This document shows, one piece after another, positions 1-14,400 of a stretch of 64,000 bases of DNA. The DNA is from Bugulina stolonifera (Eukaryota > Bryozoa > Gymnolaemata > Cheilostomatida > Bugulidae), in assembly GCA_935421135.1 (NCBI GenBank), contig OW285190.1:20160501-20224500 (forward strand). Reading direction: 5' to 3'. The position numbers were made by a program, and so were the translations under genes. Each line of letters opens with the position of its first letter. Position 1 is the first letter of the stretch. The notes under the pieces are model-generated. The model was not told the origin of the DNA. It ran no database searches and saw nothing but the letters and a program-made list of their open reading frames with translations.

Positions 1-2486
1 CTGACTCTAGCATATTTTTATATATATACATATACATGTATGTATACAATGTAGTATGTATACACACATGTATGTATACAATGTAATATGTATACATACA
101 TGTATATATACAATGTAGTATGTATACACACAGGGCAATTATTGTAGTCTAACAGGCTAACAGACGCGACTACTTAGTCATTAGGTATTTTAATTAAAAT
201 ATTTTCCGCAGACCTACATGTACATGCTGTACTTCCTATATGATATGAATTAGCAATGTATATACATTTGTATAAATGTGTAATACTACAATATTCTCTA
301 ACAGTTGAACAACCACTAGAGAATTTCTCAGAAATATCAAGTGATTTCCACTCAGATGGAAAGAGAGAACACTGTACTGTCTCTATACTGTTTGCTGTGC
401 ACTGACTATAGTTTTATATAATGACATGGTAAAACTTTAACTGATCAATATACTGAGGCATATAAATGATCTAAACGACACAAACACTCACGAGTTGCTT
501 GTTTCAGAGGAAATTAATGACCAATCAAATGCTATGTATGATAAATATACTCCATCCATTAGAGTAAGAAAACATTACTTTTTATCAGTTTCACAAAATT
601 GTTTTCATAGGGGTTCCATTTTGCTATGTCAGCCAATTTCTTGCAATGTTGTGAAATTACCTGTTGAGTGTTGACAGTCTAGTATGGTATGATATGATGA
701 TGAGTTGACAGAGGCATCAGGTGCTAGAACATGATAACATAATAGTCTACAAACACTGCCTACAAGTGTCACCATATCAGATGACACATCCTAGCAGGTT
801 ATTAAACCTAATAACTGCCAAATGTGTATCCAATGTCATGATAATTAGTGTGTTTTATTTCTGCTAATTTGCTATCCTGTATCAATAGGTAAGTATTCAC
901 AATATAAAGTATTTCATAATAAAATAATTATTTGTAAAAAGTTATTGTGTCATTGCCATTACGCTACGCAATTTATTCTTGGGTGTTTTACTGTGATATG
1001 AAACAATAACGTTTATTACATAATATGACCCAAGGACTATATTTAGTAAACAGGGTCTTCAGACAAGCTGTTGACTGCTGTTCATTCACAAAAGTGGTGT
1101 ATGTAATTTCACAGATGATGAAAGAGCTAATGAAGTGGTGATGTCACTATAATATATAAGGTATTCCATTATATTATATTATATACACGTAATAGTGATG
1201 TGTATAATATGTAGATTATTCATAAAAATATAAACATGTTATGATTATATTGATGATTTCAACAGCTTTTGTTTGCATTTTAATTTTGCGTTGTGTCATA
1301 CCATCACATAATGTGAAATTGAGGACATATGCACTTGTGATTACATCACATCTATGGTACCCAGTAGGATGGTATACAACAAACACAGCTTCTAAACAAA
1401 ATATTAGCATAGAACACTGTTTTACTGGTGGATAGTGCTATACAACATTATCTTTACTATCATAAATTAATATATTAGATACAAAGAAATTAGTTAGTCA
1501 TTTTCCTGATGTTACAACCTGATAGCATTTTACCTCCACTCTCTACAGATACAGAGCAATAATAAATTTCCAATGTCAGTATAGATATTAATAATTTTAT
1601 GTATTTTATAACATTATTGAACTAGATAATAAATTATGCTGATTTGTAATGCAAATTTACTGCCGATACTGCTTGATCATTCACAGATATTAATATTCAA
1701 GAAAAGATTTGTGTCTGGAAAGAAGAGAAGGAATTTCCTTTGAAGAGACTGAAATTTCTCTCAAAGATAAAATCTGGTGAATGTTAAGATTATAGGTTGG
1801 TAAAGAACTACAGGAGGAGTGTGTATTAGATATGGAGGTAAGGCATGGTGGCTAGAACACATCTTCATATCATATCTGTGTTGTATCTATGGTTGTATAG
1901 AGACAAGGTGTCTGCAGGTGATCATTAAGTTGATCTAAGTATACTGACTTGTATTCCCCTAGTCTATTACCTTGTACAGCTATATATGCAAGTAGTAATG
2001 TGTTAGATAGAATTTATTGTCATTCATCAATAAAATAATATAATTATTTGCAGGAGAGTCCATTACTTGAAACAAATGAAATGCAGTGGTACATATTACA
2101 GTAGTATACTAAATAAAAGAAGAATGTACACATAATATTTCATATTTAGATGAATAGTAAATAGTGCACAGGTGTGTATTATATGCACTACTACCCTCTA
2201 TTTAACAGTCATACTGTTTATTCAATAAGACTGCAGTTGATATACTTGAGAATGTACACACTGTATAGGGCTGTATTATTTTGTATAGTTATAATACAAA
2301 TAAGACAGTAGGACATTTACATGATGTGTTACATATTATGTAGTATAACTCATTCAACAGTAGGAGATTGTTATACTGTGTTATATAATAGTGTTATATA
2401 ATATAATTATGGTATAATAGGTTACTATGTGCATGTGAATGTGTATTATACAGAATACAGTAGTACTGTATATTAGTATTTATATA
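1..2486. other. AT-rich region downstream of the LUC7-like gene
   Basis: No coding exon could be recognised on either strand; the open frames at 1216-1435 are short, antisense to each other and without protein-like composition. Positions 30-135 hold three copies of a roughly 35-bp unit built from the words ATGTATACAATGTA and GTATGTATACA. On the minus strand an AATAAA signal at 2217-2222 lies about 265 nt past the LUC7-like stop codon and is a plausible polyadenylation signal. Confidence 0.5.
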
Positions 2487-5400
2487 CTAATCCCTTCTAC
2501 CCTCTATATCTGCACTCCCATTCTCTCCTTTATCTCTACTCCTGTCCCTTGACCTCCTCTCTCTGGATCTACAATTTCATATAACACATTATCTATACAT
2601 TATAACACATTATGTATTTAGATTTATTTTATTTCGCTATGATGAGCAGACAAAATTAAAATGTTACAATAACATTATCGCATTTAAAATCATTGTTAAA
2701 CAGGTCATATGTAAAAACTACTACCGGATCTTTAATTCAGTTCGGCATCTTGGATGTTTAAATTTTTCCTTATTGCTAGATGGACTGGAGGAGGTATTAA
2801 ATATTATTCTATTAAAAAGTGGATGATTTTTGTCAGCTAAAATTTTGGCAAAACAGGGAATGTCAGTTATGATATAAAAACCACTTAATGTCTAGTACAT
2901 GTAGCCGTTGATGGTAGTCAATTCAGGTAACATAATTTTTGTAGCTCATATGTGAATTAATTCCAGTCTCTTTTTTATGTATATTAGATAAAAAGTATAA
3001 AAAGCTGGTGCAGAGTAGGGGACAATATACTGTTCTTATGTTGTTACAGTAATATAACACTGTGTAGTAGTAGTAAGGTATATAATATTGACATATATTG
3101 TATGTACTGTAGGTAAGTAAAGCTGGGTGTAGAATACAGATAAGGAATATAAAGTAGAATAAGTTAGTGGTAGTTAGTGGTAATTCATCTGTTCCGTATC
3201 ATTAGTAACTACTACTAACTACTATCTGGTACAAACACTTATACATACACTCTGTTTAGTGCGAGGCAGCTACTCCATACTACACCAGATAATAGCCAAC
3301 ACCTATCCACACTTCAGTGTATAGTAGTTGATGTTTATTTTGTTAAATCGCATTTGTTAAACAACTGCTTCTTAGCACAGAACCACTCAACCACTAAACC
3401 AGTTGAGAAACAACTAGTTACGAATCTATTTGTGCCACAGCTGTATACGCCCTATATGGGTACAGGTACAGCACATACACAGCTGTATACGTCCTATATG
3501 GGTACAGGTACAGCACATACACAGCTGTATACATTGACCATCATCAAAGCAGTATGCACCAACTGATTTCTATACAATTATTTTCAACAGTGTTTCAGAG
3601 TAGATTATTTTTGCTGTAAAAACTTATTAATTTCATTTAACAACTTTTATTAAATTTTATGAGATATCTATAAAGAAAGAGGGAGAGGGAGAGATTATTT
3701 GTCTGCACATTGTAGTACACGTAGGTATAGTATGCATATATTGTAGCTATAGCATACATACAATGTACGATATACATTGCACTATATAGTACATTGTATA
3801 TTATATTGTATGCACATTATACTCTATAGACTGTGCAGTACTGGGTAATGAACAGTATGTAACATGGTTTGTGGTTAGATCACTCAGCTGCATGGTTGCA
3901 CAAATTTACAAGCTGAACTAAACCCACAGGAGAAACATGCAAAGCATTTTAAGTATTTACTGGAAGAGTGGGTGGGCAGGTGCTAGCAGGTATGTGAACA
4001 GCTGTTGGAGGACATTGTTCTACTGTACAGGCGACACTGGGCTATACATGTATATTTTATACTGTCCTCTTATTAAATGCCCAGTTTAACTGGAGGTGAT
4101 CCTAATTCAATGGTATAAGGCTGGAAGAGGAAATTTAAATAATGAACAAAGTGGCTGATTGGTAATCACAGCTAATTTATGACTAACACCCCCTTGAGGT
4201 GATATTTGGTGAAATGGGGTTTGGTTAAGCCAAGTGACCTGTCAGTATAATATTTAATAGTCCATTAATGCAGAGTGTTCTGTTCGTATACATGTATTTG
4301 TGTACTACATGGTATAGTATATGGTGTATGGTAGTGATTGACGGAAGGTGCCAGGGTTTGGTAATCAGTCAATCAGGTATGGAAAGAGGGGGAAGGGGGA
4401 AGAAAGGGCCATAAACCAGGGGCCAGGTATTCCAGAGCTGTACAGATGGTCATAGTGTGATAAGGTTTCAAAGAGACCAAGCACATCTAGATATACGCTC
4501 AGATATCATGCAGTTTGGCTCTATATTTTATTACAGATAGCATCTGTTAATAAAGCCCTCCTTCAACAGCCCATGGGAATAACTGGTGGCTTGACTAGCA
4601 AGTATTCATGTCTTCAAGATGGCCGTAGTCACACTCAATTAGCGCAACTGTATATGTATATGTGTATCAGTGTATGTATCAGTGTATGTGTGTATGTGTT
4701 TGTATCAGTGTATGTATCAGTGTATATGTATATGTGTATGTATCAGTGTATGTGTATATGTGTATGTATCAGTGTATGTGTATATGTGTATGTATCAGTA
4801 TATATGTATATGTGTATGTATCAGTATATATGTATATGTGTATGTATCAGTATATATGTATATGTGTATGTATCAGTATATATGTATATGTGTATGTATC
4901 AGTATATATGTATATGTGTATGTATCAGTATATATGTATATGTGTATGTATCAGTGTATATGTATGTGTGTATGTATCAGTATATATGTATATGTGTATG
5001 TATCAGTATATATGTATATGTGTATGTATCAGTGTATATGTATATGTGTATGTATCAGTATATATGTATATGTGTATGTATCAGTGTATATGTATGTGTG
5101 TATGTATCAGTATATATGTATATGTGTATGTATCAGTGTATATGTATCAGTGTATGTATCAGTGTATGTGTATATGTGTATGTATCAGTGTATGTGTATG
5201 TATCAGTGTATATGTATATGTGTATGTATCAGTATATATGTATATGTGTATGTATCAGTATATATGTATATGTGTATGTATCAGTGTATATGTATCAGTG
5301 TATGTATCAGTGTATGTGTATATGTGTATGTATCAGTGTATGTGTATGTATCAGTGTATATGTATCAGTGTATGTATCAGTGTATGTATCAGTGTATGTG

Positions 5401-8400
5401 TATATGTGTATGTATCAGTGTATGTGTATGTATCAGTGTATATGTATCAGTGTATGTGTATGTATCAGTGTATATGTATCAGTGTATGTGTATGTATCAG
5501 TGTATATGTATCAGTGTATGTGTATGTATCAGTGTATATGTATCAGTGTATGTGTTTGTATGTAAAAGGAAGCTGATATTATATTGGCTGTACAATGTTT
5601 AGCGTTTGGAACTTTTTGGCAACACACAGTAATAGTCGTTGTCTGTCAACTGAAGGGAGAGTTATTTTGGTCAACAACATTATTTCAGTAACAAATATTC
5701 TATAAATACATACATGTAACTCTCTAACATTCCCTGCAGTATTTATAGAAATTAATATTTGAACTTGCTTTTAATTCTCTAATATATTTACCATCAAGGG
5801 CCCAAACTCCAGAATCCCAAAACATACCGAGATGCCAGAAATGTGACTGAGTTATGTCTCTACTGGACGTCATGTCTATTATATGTTATATTTATAATGT
5901 ATAGCTTATATATATACTACACTCCATAGTATACTCTATAGTACTGTGTAGTACACTCTATAGTACTCTAGAGTACTCTATAGTATACTCTATAGTACTG
6001 TATAGTACTATACACATGGATGAGACACCTACCTCGATCTTCTTCTACCACGCCTGTCTCCTCGGGGTGACCTTGACCTCGATCTCCTACGATCTCTACA
6101 TAACACATACTCCAGTGTATAATACAGCAGGTTATACTAATGACCACCACTGTGTATAATAATGACATATATATGAACATGTATATAATACAATGTATAT
6201 AACAAAATGGAAGGTTTGGTTACCTTCTGTTACGGTCTCGGCTGGCCCCACGTCTCCTTCTATCTCTGGATCTGCTCCTTCTTCTATCTCTACTTGACCC
6301 TCTTCTTCCACCTCTACAATTATAACAGTGCATACCATAATAACACCATGGACTACTCTAGCGCACTATACTTACATGTACATGTATAGTACATGTACAG
6401 TATACGTACAGTATATAGTATATACTATACGTATACTGTACACATGTGCACATAATAAATAATACACATCACACCTGTGAAATTTATAACATGCAGTGAT
6501 TCACTGCATTTCATGGATAAAAGTAATATTTAGTAAATCCAAGGTATAAGTGACAGGAATTTTGGATGGAAAGTAAAGTCACCACCAAACCCACAGTCAA
6601 CTGTACCATCTGACTGACAGTCCAATTTAGATTCCAGGAAGAATAATATTTTCATTTAGAGTAGGCCTAGGGACAATGTATACCAAATTATAGCATCAAG
6701 ATTGTTGGAAAAATTGAATGGTTTTTAAGCAAATAATTTTGCCTTGTGTACTCTATGGAATTTGAGTAAATCATAAAGATTTGAACAAATTTCTTGCTAA
6801 TATAAGATTGAGAGAGAAGTAGAGAATAGGTAGACAGAATTCATAGAATATCCATAATCAGATTAGGCATAGATTAGTTCTTATTTCTATACTTGAGTCT
6901 CAGTGCCTGTTGGTCTGGTGGTATAGGGAGGGCAAGGGTAGGGAGGGCAGGAGCTAGGGAGAGCAGGCTAAGTTAGCTGGGGACCAGAGAGATAGAACTT
7001 TAATTGTGGTTATTTATGATTATGATATATTAACAATAAATTATCATATGCATCCCTTTGAAGTGGGAGTTAGGAGACTGGACATGCCGCCACCAGTAGT
7101 ATGGAGGAGACAATGGCTACATTGTGACTATGCTGTGACTACGCTGTGACTACGCTGTGACTATGATGGATATAAAGACCAATACAGTGATTTAAGAACA
7201 ATTAGTAGCTGTATAATACCAGGAACTCATTCCATTTATAATAATTATTATCACTATTATACTGGTAGCAGCAATGAACCTCCTTATCTAGTCTATTGCT
7301 GGAGAGTTGAACAGACAAAAAACTATTACAATTATTGCAGAAATAGCTGATTAGATTATGTAATAATTAATGGCAAGCCCTCCTGCCACACAGGAATTGC
7401 ACTGACCGAGGTAAACCACCTGGATTACTTATTCTATAGACTATAGTATACCAGGAATATAAATTATATTTTTATTGTTTTGTTGAGTATTATATACATG
7501 TATAATGATGTGTTATTCATAGTAATTATATAACACTTACACGTGTAAGAAAAAGTGTTGTGTTATGATTAAGGTAACTAATTACAGGAAGCATGGCTAA
7601 GAGAACACGAGCTTGACACCAAGCACTTGCTATTACCTGACAGTCAGCTTCAAATGACGCCACACTACTGGTTAGACTATTAATTGTAGGAGATAGACAG
7701 CCCGATGACAGTGATGTAAGCAGGTTGACAAAACAAGTAAGGTGATTGGAAGGTGACTGGCTGTGTGATGGTGACACAGCAGATATGATGACATGTGTAA
7801 AACGAGGAGCAGCGCTGACTCAATAGGAAACACCTTGTTACAAACATCTACATATAATTATTAAGATACTGGCAGGGCTCGTGTATCATTTAATTCCAAA
7901 GAACTAACATTCTTGTATAAATATCTGGCTGAACAAAATTATCAGGCAAGAGTACGGCAGTGGAGAGATGAAAAATTGGATAGCAAAAATTTGTATGAAT
8001 GGAATGAAAGAAGTCATAATATTGTATATTAATTATAATATTATATTGGTGCTAATTGTCTGTATAGTCGTGCATCATTGCTTATTATTCCACTGCTAAC
8101 CAACTTGTAGCATGGGAGACGATGATAATTTAATAATAAATATAATTATTTATTATAGAGGCTATTATAACAAGATTGTGTTAAAATACCTGATGTCCAT
8201 TGGCAGCCATTCTAATACCTGATGTCCATTGGCAGCCATTCTAATTTTATTATTTTTAATGGTGTTTGAAAGGATACACTAATATGCCCCAGTCACATAG
8301 CATACTGTAGGCTATAGTGTATACTATGAGCAGTATAGTGGTATAAGGAGCTGCATTACCATCCCTATCTATTTATCTATCAGATCTTCGGCTTAACACG

Positions 8401-11400
8401 CTGTCAGAATGTGCCAGTAGAATGACAATTTCATGTTTCATTTAACTTGCACCAATTTAGATGATTTTGTGAATTTAAGGCCTCCATGTTATATTTTATC
8501 AGCAGCCTAATAAACAGACTAGTATATGGATGCAGTGCTTGTATTAAACATAATATGGCTCGCTGCCAAGGGTGTATTTAGTGCAATCTACAGATAGTAT
8601 GTCCCATATTTCCTTTTCCAACCCCCTCCTTTCAGTTGTTACATCAAATTCAAATTAAATCCTTTTATATTATAAACATTTTACAATAATATACACTGTA
8701 TTCCTATGTGTACTATTTTACAATAATATACACTGTATTCCTATGTGTACTATTTTACAAAAATATACACTGTATTCCTATGTGTACTATTTTACAATAA
8801 TATACACTGTATTCCTATGTGTACTATTTTACAAAAATATACACTGTATTCCTATGTGTACTATTTTTAGAATAGTGCTATTAAATATCAATTCCTACAG
8901 TATTACTGTATGTGGTTTAGATCTGCTGTATTTTATTCCATACTACACAGAAACGTATTATATAGAAATTCATTATTTCTGGGAACTAAAATTTAATAAA
9001 TATAATAATCTATGGACGAAACATACGAAGGGTGAACGCTGTCATACCCCATTACCTTGGGAGTTGGGAAGAACACTTTACCCCACCTCACCACGGCTTG
9101 GGGAGAACACCCAGAAGCTAAACAGCCACTAGGTGGATCTGTTAAGTTGTTTAATGTCTTTATACTGCTGCTAATTCCATTCTACATTGTATTAGTGGAC
9201 ATAAAGACAGGATTAATCCCATTGAATCTAATAGCAAAGCTAATAAAACTGGTAGATAAGACAGGAATACCATGCAAAGTAATATGTATTTTGGAGACAG
9301 CATGACTATGGCTGTGACAATTCCATTAACACAGTGACAGTGATATTAATGGTGTATTATAGAGAGTGTAACTACTAATACCCTTGCAGTAGTTGCCTCT
9401 GTTAACAAACCAATGTAAAACCTAATTTAAAAGTCATCTTTTGAGATGTAATAATTATGGTACATTATATAGATTATTTATATAATTTATCATAGTGATG
9501 CATGTAATTTATATACATGTAAATGAAGTGTAGAGATGGTGTAAGTCAGAGGGTTGTGATGCACTTTATATCCATAAATAGCTGTACATGTATTGCAGGA
9601 AATGGGAACCTAGAGAATTATTTGAATACAAATACATGTAGTTCAATAGGAAGCTGAATGTTTCATATTCCAGTGGTAGTTTGTAATCCATTCATTCTAC
9701 CTTTCTACACAACGTTTTTTGGGACAAAAATTTATCATTGTATCAATAATCTTCCATTGTTTTATAAAGCTGGGGATTTCGGCTCATCACCACACAACAC
9801 TAATACTTTTTAAAATGATAATATTATTACAGATAGATGGATATATTTGAATGGGATTAACAACTGAGTGAGTGAGTCAGCATATTAATAGTGGTAATAT
9901 ACTATTTATGATACCAACACTAACCAGTTAATCCGGTGGTAATACCATTATTTCATATTAAACTAAATGACTGTAGCTAATCAGCAGCAGTCTAGACCAC
10001 ACCTAGATGCCATGTGACAGCGTCAAGCAGGTTGTACTGCAGGCCATGGATGGCAAGAGGAGCAGGTGCTGGTGCAAACCAGTCACAAATATGGTGACAT
10101 CTAGCAGAATAGAGAAAGGCATGCTATTTATAAATTCAATTATCTAAATTTTCAATTTAATCCTGTGATAGTGATATGAGCGGTTGAAGGAGAAGAAATC
10201 TGTTGTGTGAGTGCAGTATCAAGGGTAGGTCGGATAGTGGTGAATAGTTTTAAGGACAAAACAATTGTTAGTTAATAGTAGAATGAGTGGAGAGTTGGAT
10301 AGATGGCGACGAGGGGTGGTATGGGTTCAACCCTTGCACATTATTCTCCTCTCTCCTGTTATCAAATATGTATTTCATAATTACATGTCATTTTAGAAGT
10401 ACATTGGGAAGTTGTAATCATTCGCATATTGATAATTATTTAATTATTTCAAGTGCTGATGAATTTACTAGTATTTTAGACATTATACCAGATGAACTGC
10501 AATGAATGCAGCAAACATATAGAACAACGGATATTGCTGTGATGTAATAGGAAATAAATACAATTTGCATATAGGGTAAAATGTGCTCTACATCTATGCT
10601 ATTTCTCAACAGCCTGTTAAAACCATGTTGTAAGTATTAAAGGACTAAGTGAAATATTTTCATGCTTGACATGTTTTGGCAGCGTGCATCGGCCCAAGAT
10701 GCCTGTAGGCAGTGCTGCCCTCTGGCTCCATTAATTCGTGTGACTTCCTGAGATTTCATCGGCTGATGAGCTCTTTCACACTATGCAAATGCTGGTGTTA
10801 GCTTTCATAAAGTTATCCTCTCTTTTTATTAAATGGTCACGTGGTCAAGTCTGTTTATATTGTCGAATCACATTTTCTAAAAAAAGCTCAATTCTCATCA
10901 TTTTCACACATTTTCAAGAAGGTGAGTTTGTTTTAAAGTAGAAATAAGTTAAACCAATGACTGAAAAGTAGAAATAAGTTAAACCAATGACTGAAAAGTT
11001 CAACCAATGACTGAAAAGTTGAAATTTCTACCTCTAAGTAAAAATTCTTATCTTAAATTACAAGGATGATTTTTATCCTTTCAAACTAATACTACTTCAA
11101 ACTCCTACTCAATATTGTATTGAGTTAGTCGTAGTTGTTTTAGGTAACAAAACAGTAATGTTTAATGTTTTATTAATTATTAATTTTATATCAAATAATT
11201 TAAATAGCACAATAAAACAAAATATAAAATGAAACCAACTTTAGCTGCAGTAGAATCAGCATGTTGGTTTCGTTGCTATTTAATTGGTAGCTGTATCACA
11301 CTAAATTACAATGTTGTACATTATTTGCGAATAGTGTTTGGAGCGCCCTCAAATTCTTCTGCCAACCAAATTCCAAAACCATTATCCGATGTTCGCTACA

Positions 11401-14400
11401 CTAGCTACATTAGCCAATAACTCCTTTCACACCCGCCAACTTTTAAAAAGTGCAAATTTAAGCCGATTTTTGGGAATATGTAAAATCTCCAAATTTTATT
11501 ATCATAACAGGTAATTAGTATAACACACACAGAATAGTATTATTAATAATCAATTGATATATTTGTATATTTATCATAACATGGCATAGCTAATAATGTT
11601 GATTTGACAGAGAGCACCAGCTATGTGTAAAATTATTGCACAATGTGTTTACTTTCAGTTTATATAAAGTCTTTGACATATTGATCACAAGTTACCAATT
11701 GATATATTTTGGCAAGCATGTATTGAATAGGCACTTTGGCTTAGGTGCTTGCTATCTACGATGAGATCAGTATAGAAGAGACAGATTGATAACCTATGGT
11801 GAGTGTATGTATGTGTATGCATGTGTTTATTTATGTATACTTTGGTGTATGTACATGGAGTACTGTGATTCAGCATGGGTGGACCCTCACATTCTCCCTC
11901 CCCTAATTACAGAGATGCACTGATACGGTCAGCCATCCCTTACCTCGGTTTATACAGAGAATAATGACAAGGCTAGTCGAGTGCTAAGAAGGGTCCAATC
12001 CCTCAGATACACATTTATATACTCAACTAGCTGAAGCTATGGTAACAAATTGAATTGCAAGTAGTAGAGACAAGCTGGAAGGCAGGACAAGGAAGAGAGC
12101 AGTGGAAGGGGAGAGATCATGGAGTATGATGATGTAGAAACTCCGTAACACTTTGTACTAGCACACTGCATGTATGGGGCTTGTGGTGTCATCCAGTCTG
12201 GTGGCAGTGGAATGGAGCCAGTGACATGGACATCAATAGTATTAGTACTGAACATTAGCACGCATTCTCAAGTGTTAGCGCCTTCAACTATATGTCCAAT
12301 CATCCAGGAAGTGACATGCAGGCCTCTACTCCACTCAACCATCATAATCTTATGTAACAGGAGGATATAGGGGTGGAGAGGGTGGAGGGTGACTAATAGG
12401 TGGTAAACTTTCACCAGATCATCAGATTTAACCAATCAGTAATTTCTATAATCTCAAAACCATCAGTGAGAATGTCCTCCCTATTAGTAAACATGCGTGC
12501 AATGAGCAGTGAGTGGACAGAGTAATGTATGCAGAGGAGGAGTAAAAGGGGGAAGAGTGGACATCGGGGGACAAGGGCAAACGTATAGAATGGTGCCGAC
12601 CACAACACTGCCCCAAATAGCGTACAAAATATAGGGAGCACAGAATACAACATTTGGGTCAATGCAACAAGCTACCATGACGTCTTTACTCCAAACAAAT
12701 AGAGACAGTTTCAGGCCAAGCGCCTAACCTCCTCTACGTTTTGTTACTAGATGCAAGTGAACAGAATGGCGATGGCCATTGTGAGGAGGAGGGAGAGCTA
12801 TCTATACTTGAGACTGAAAGAGAAAATCAGCTGACAATAAAGGCAATGACCCATTGGCTGTGTCAGAATCTACCACCAGCTGTCATAAGAGCAATTATTA
12901 GAATATGAACTAAGTGTGTGCCGTACCTATTCTTATAAATTAATCAATTGACTGAAATCTTCTGATCCCACTGAGGTGCAAGAAGCAGGAAATATTATTA
13001 TTAATTTATGTTTGTAATTTTTTGTTCAACAATTGCATATGGGTTGTTTATGGCAGGTAGCCAATGAAAAGCAGACAACTGGTAATTATCAATCAAGTTT
13101 TGGTAATGTATTCCTTTATACTTTCTAATGTCATTAAAATGCAAATTTTGGGACATAAAAATCTTGATAGGGAGTTAAATTTTATGTCGAGATTTGGCCT
13201 AGTGCTTGCCTACCATAACCACAAATATTACTGTGTAGCTAATAAGTTGCATTTAGTATACACGGACATGTGCAGTATATACACTCATACTTATCATGAC
13301 CATTACACAAACCATGTACTCACTATTATAGCAAGTAAATGGTTTGTGTAAGTGTAGCTACACCACTATCACACTCACCTATCTCTTTCACGACTTCTCT
13401 TGCGACTGCGTGACCTTGATCTGTCTCTATCTCGTTCTCTCTCAGCTCTTCGCTTCTCCATTCTATCCTCCCTGTCTTTCTCTCGTGCGATTCGCCTTTC
13501 ACCAACAGTTTTCTGCAACATTACACCAGCGCAGTAGTATATGCTGCATATAAACATTACACCAGTGCAGTAGTATATGCTGCGTATAAACGTAATATGG
13601 AAGTAGAGAGCGGTTACAGGTATCATAAACAATAGATATGCAAGTGCACCTCACTATATACTACATGTATGCAATACTTGTATATGAATGGATTGTATAT
13701 GGATAGGGAGGGTACCTTCAGTTCATCCAGCTTGTCCCTGATCTCTATGAAACCAATGTGTAGTTTCCCTCCAAAGTGGTCAGCAAGTCTACGATCGTTA
13801 TCATGGATACCTAGATATGCCCCACACACCTCGCATACCCTCAGTTTCTGCTGCTGGTAAGTACTGGCTGGCATTGAGTTCTTAAAGTCCTCCTGTAGTT
13901 AGTTATACAGTACTATACAGTATGTACTTAGAGCACAAGCAGTTAGTTATACAGTACTATACAGTATGTGTTAGTGTGTAATATATCACATAACTTATGT
14001 AATATGATATACATGGAACCAGCTACCCACTGTACCATGTATAATATGGAACCAGCTACCCACTGTGTACCATGTATAATATTATTGGCTCCTTTTCTAT
14101 AAAATGTTTGATTTATGTTTTAATAACAAATAGAATAATAATTATCTTATTACAAAGTATAAACTATAACATACAGTAGTAGCAGTGTATACTAGGTGTT
14201 TATGCAGTCTTAGGAGTTATACTCCCATAGACCACAAACTTGTAAGGGTAGACAATTCCCAATTATCCGAGTGTAATACAATGTTGAACCTGCTAGTGCT
14301 GAACAGTAGTAATAATAGAATAGTATACACACCACTAGCAGCATTATTATGCATCCATTCCCGTATTGAGAGTCTATATCACTCAACTAGTATGTGCTTA

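Noticed and set aside
4573..5602. Three overlapping plus-strand open frames of over 300 codons
   Set aside because: They exist only because the minisatellite unit lacks stop codons. Composition is Tyr/Val/Ser/Met/Cys/Ile only, and all three frames are equally open.
8743..9132. 129-codon plus-strand frame
   Set aside because: Its first third is the 37-bp repeat and the rest has no family resemblance; it lies in an intron of the minus-strand gene.
10765..10790. Hammerhead ribozyme core CTGATGAG
   Set aside because: No matching GAAA segment or flanking helices could be found at the required spacing.
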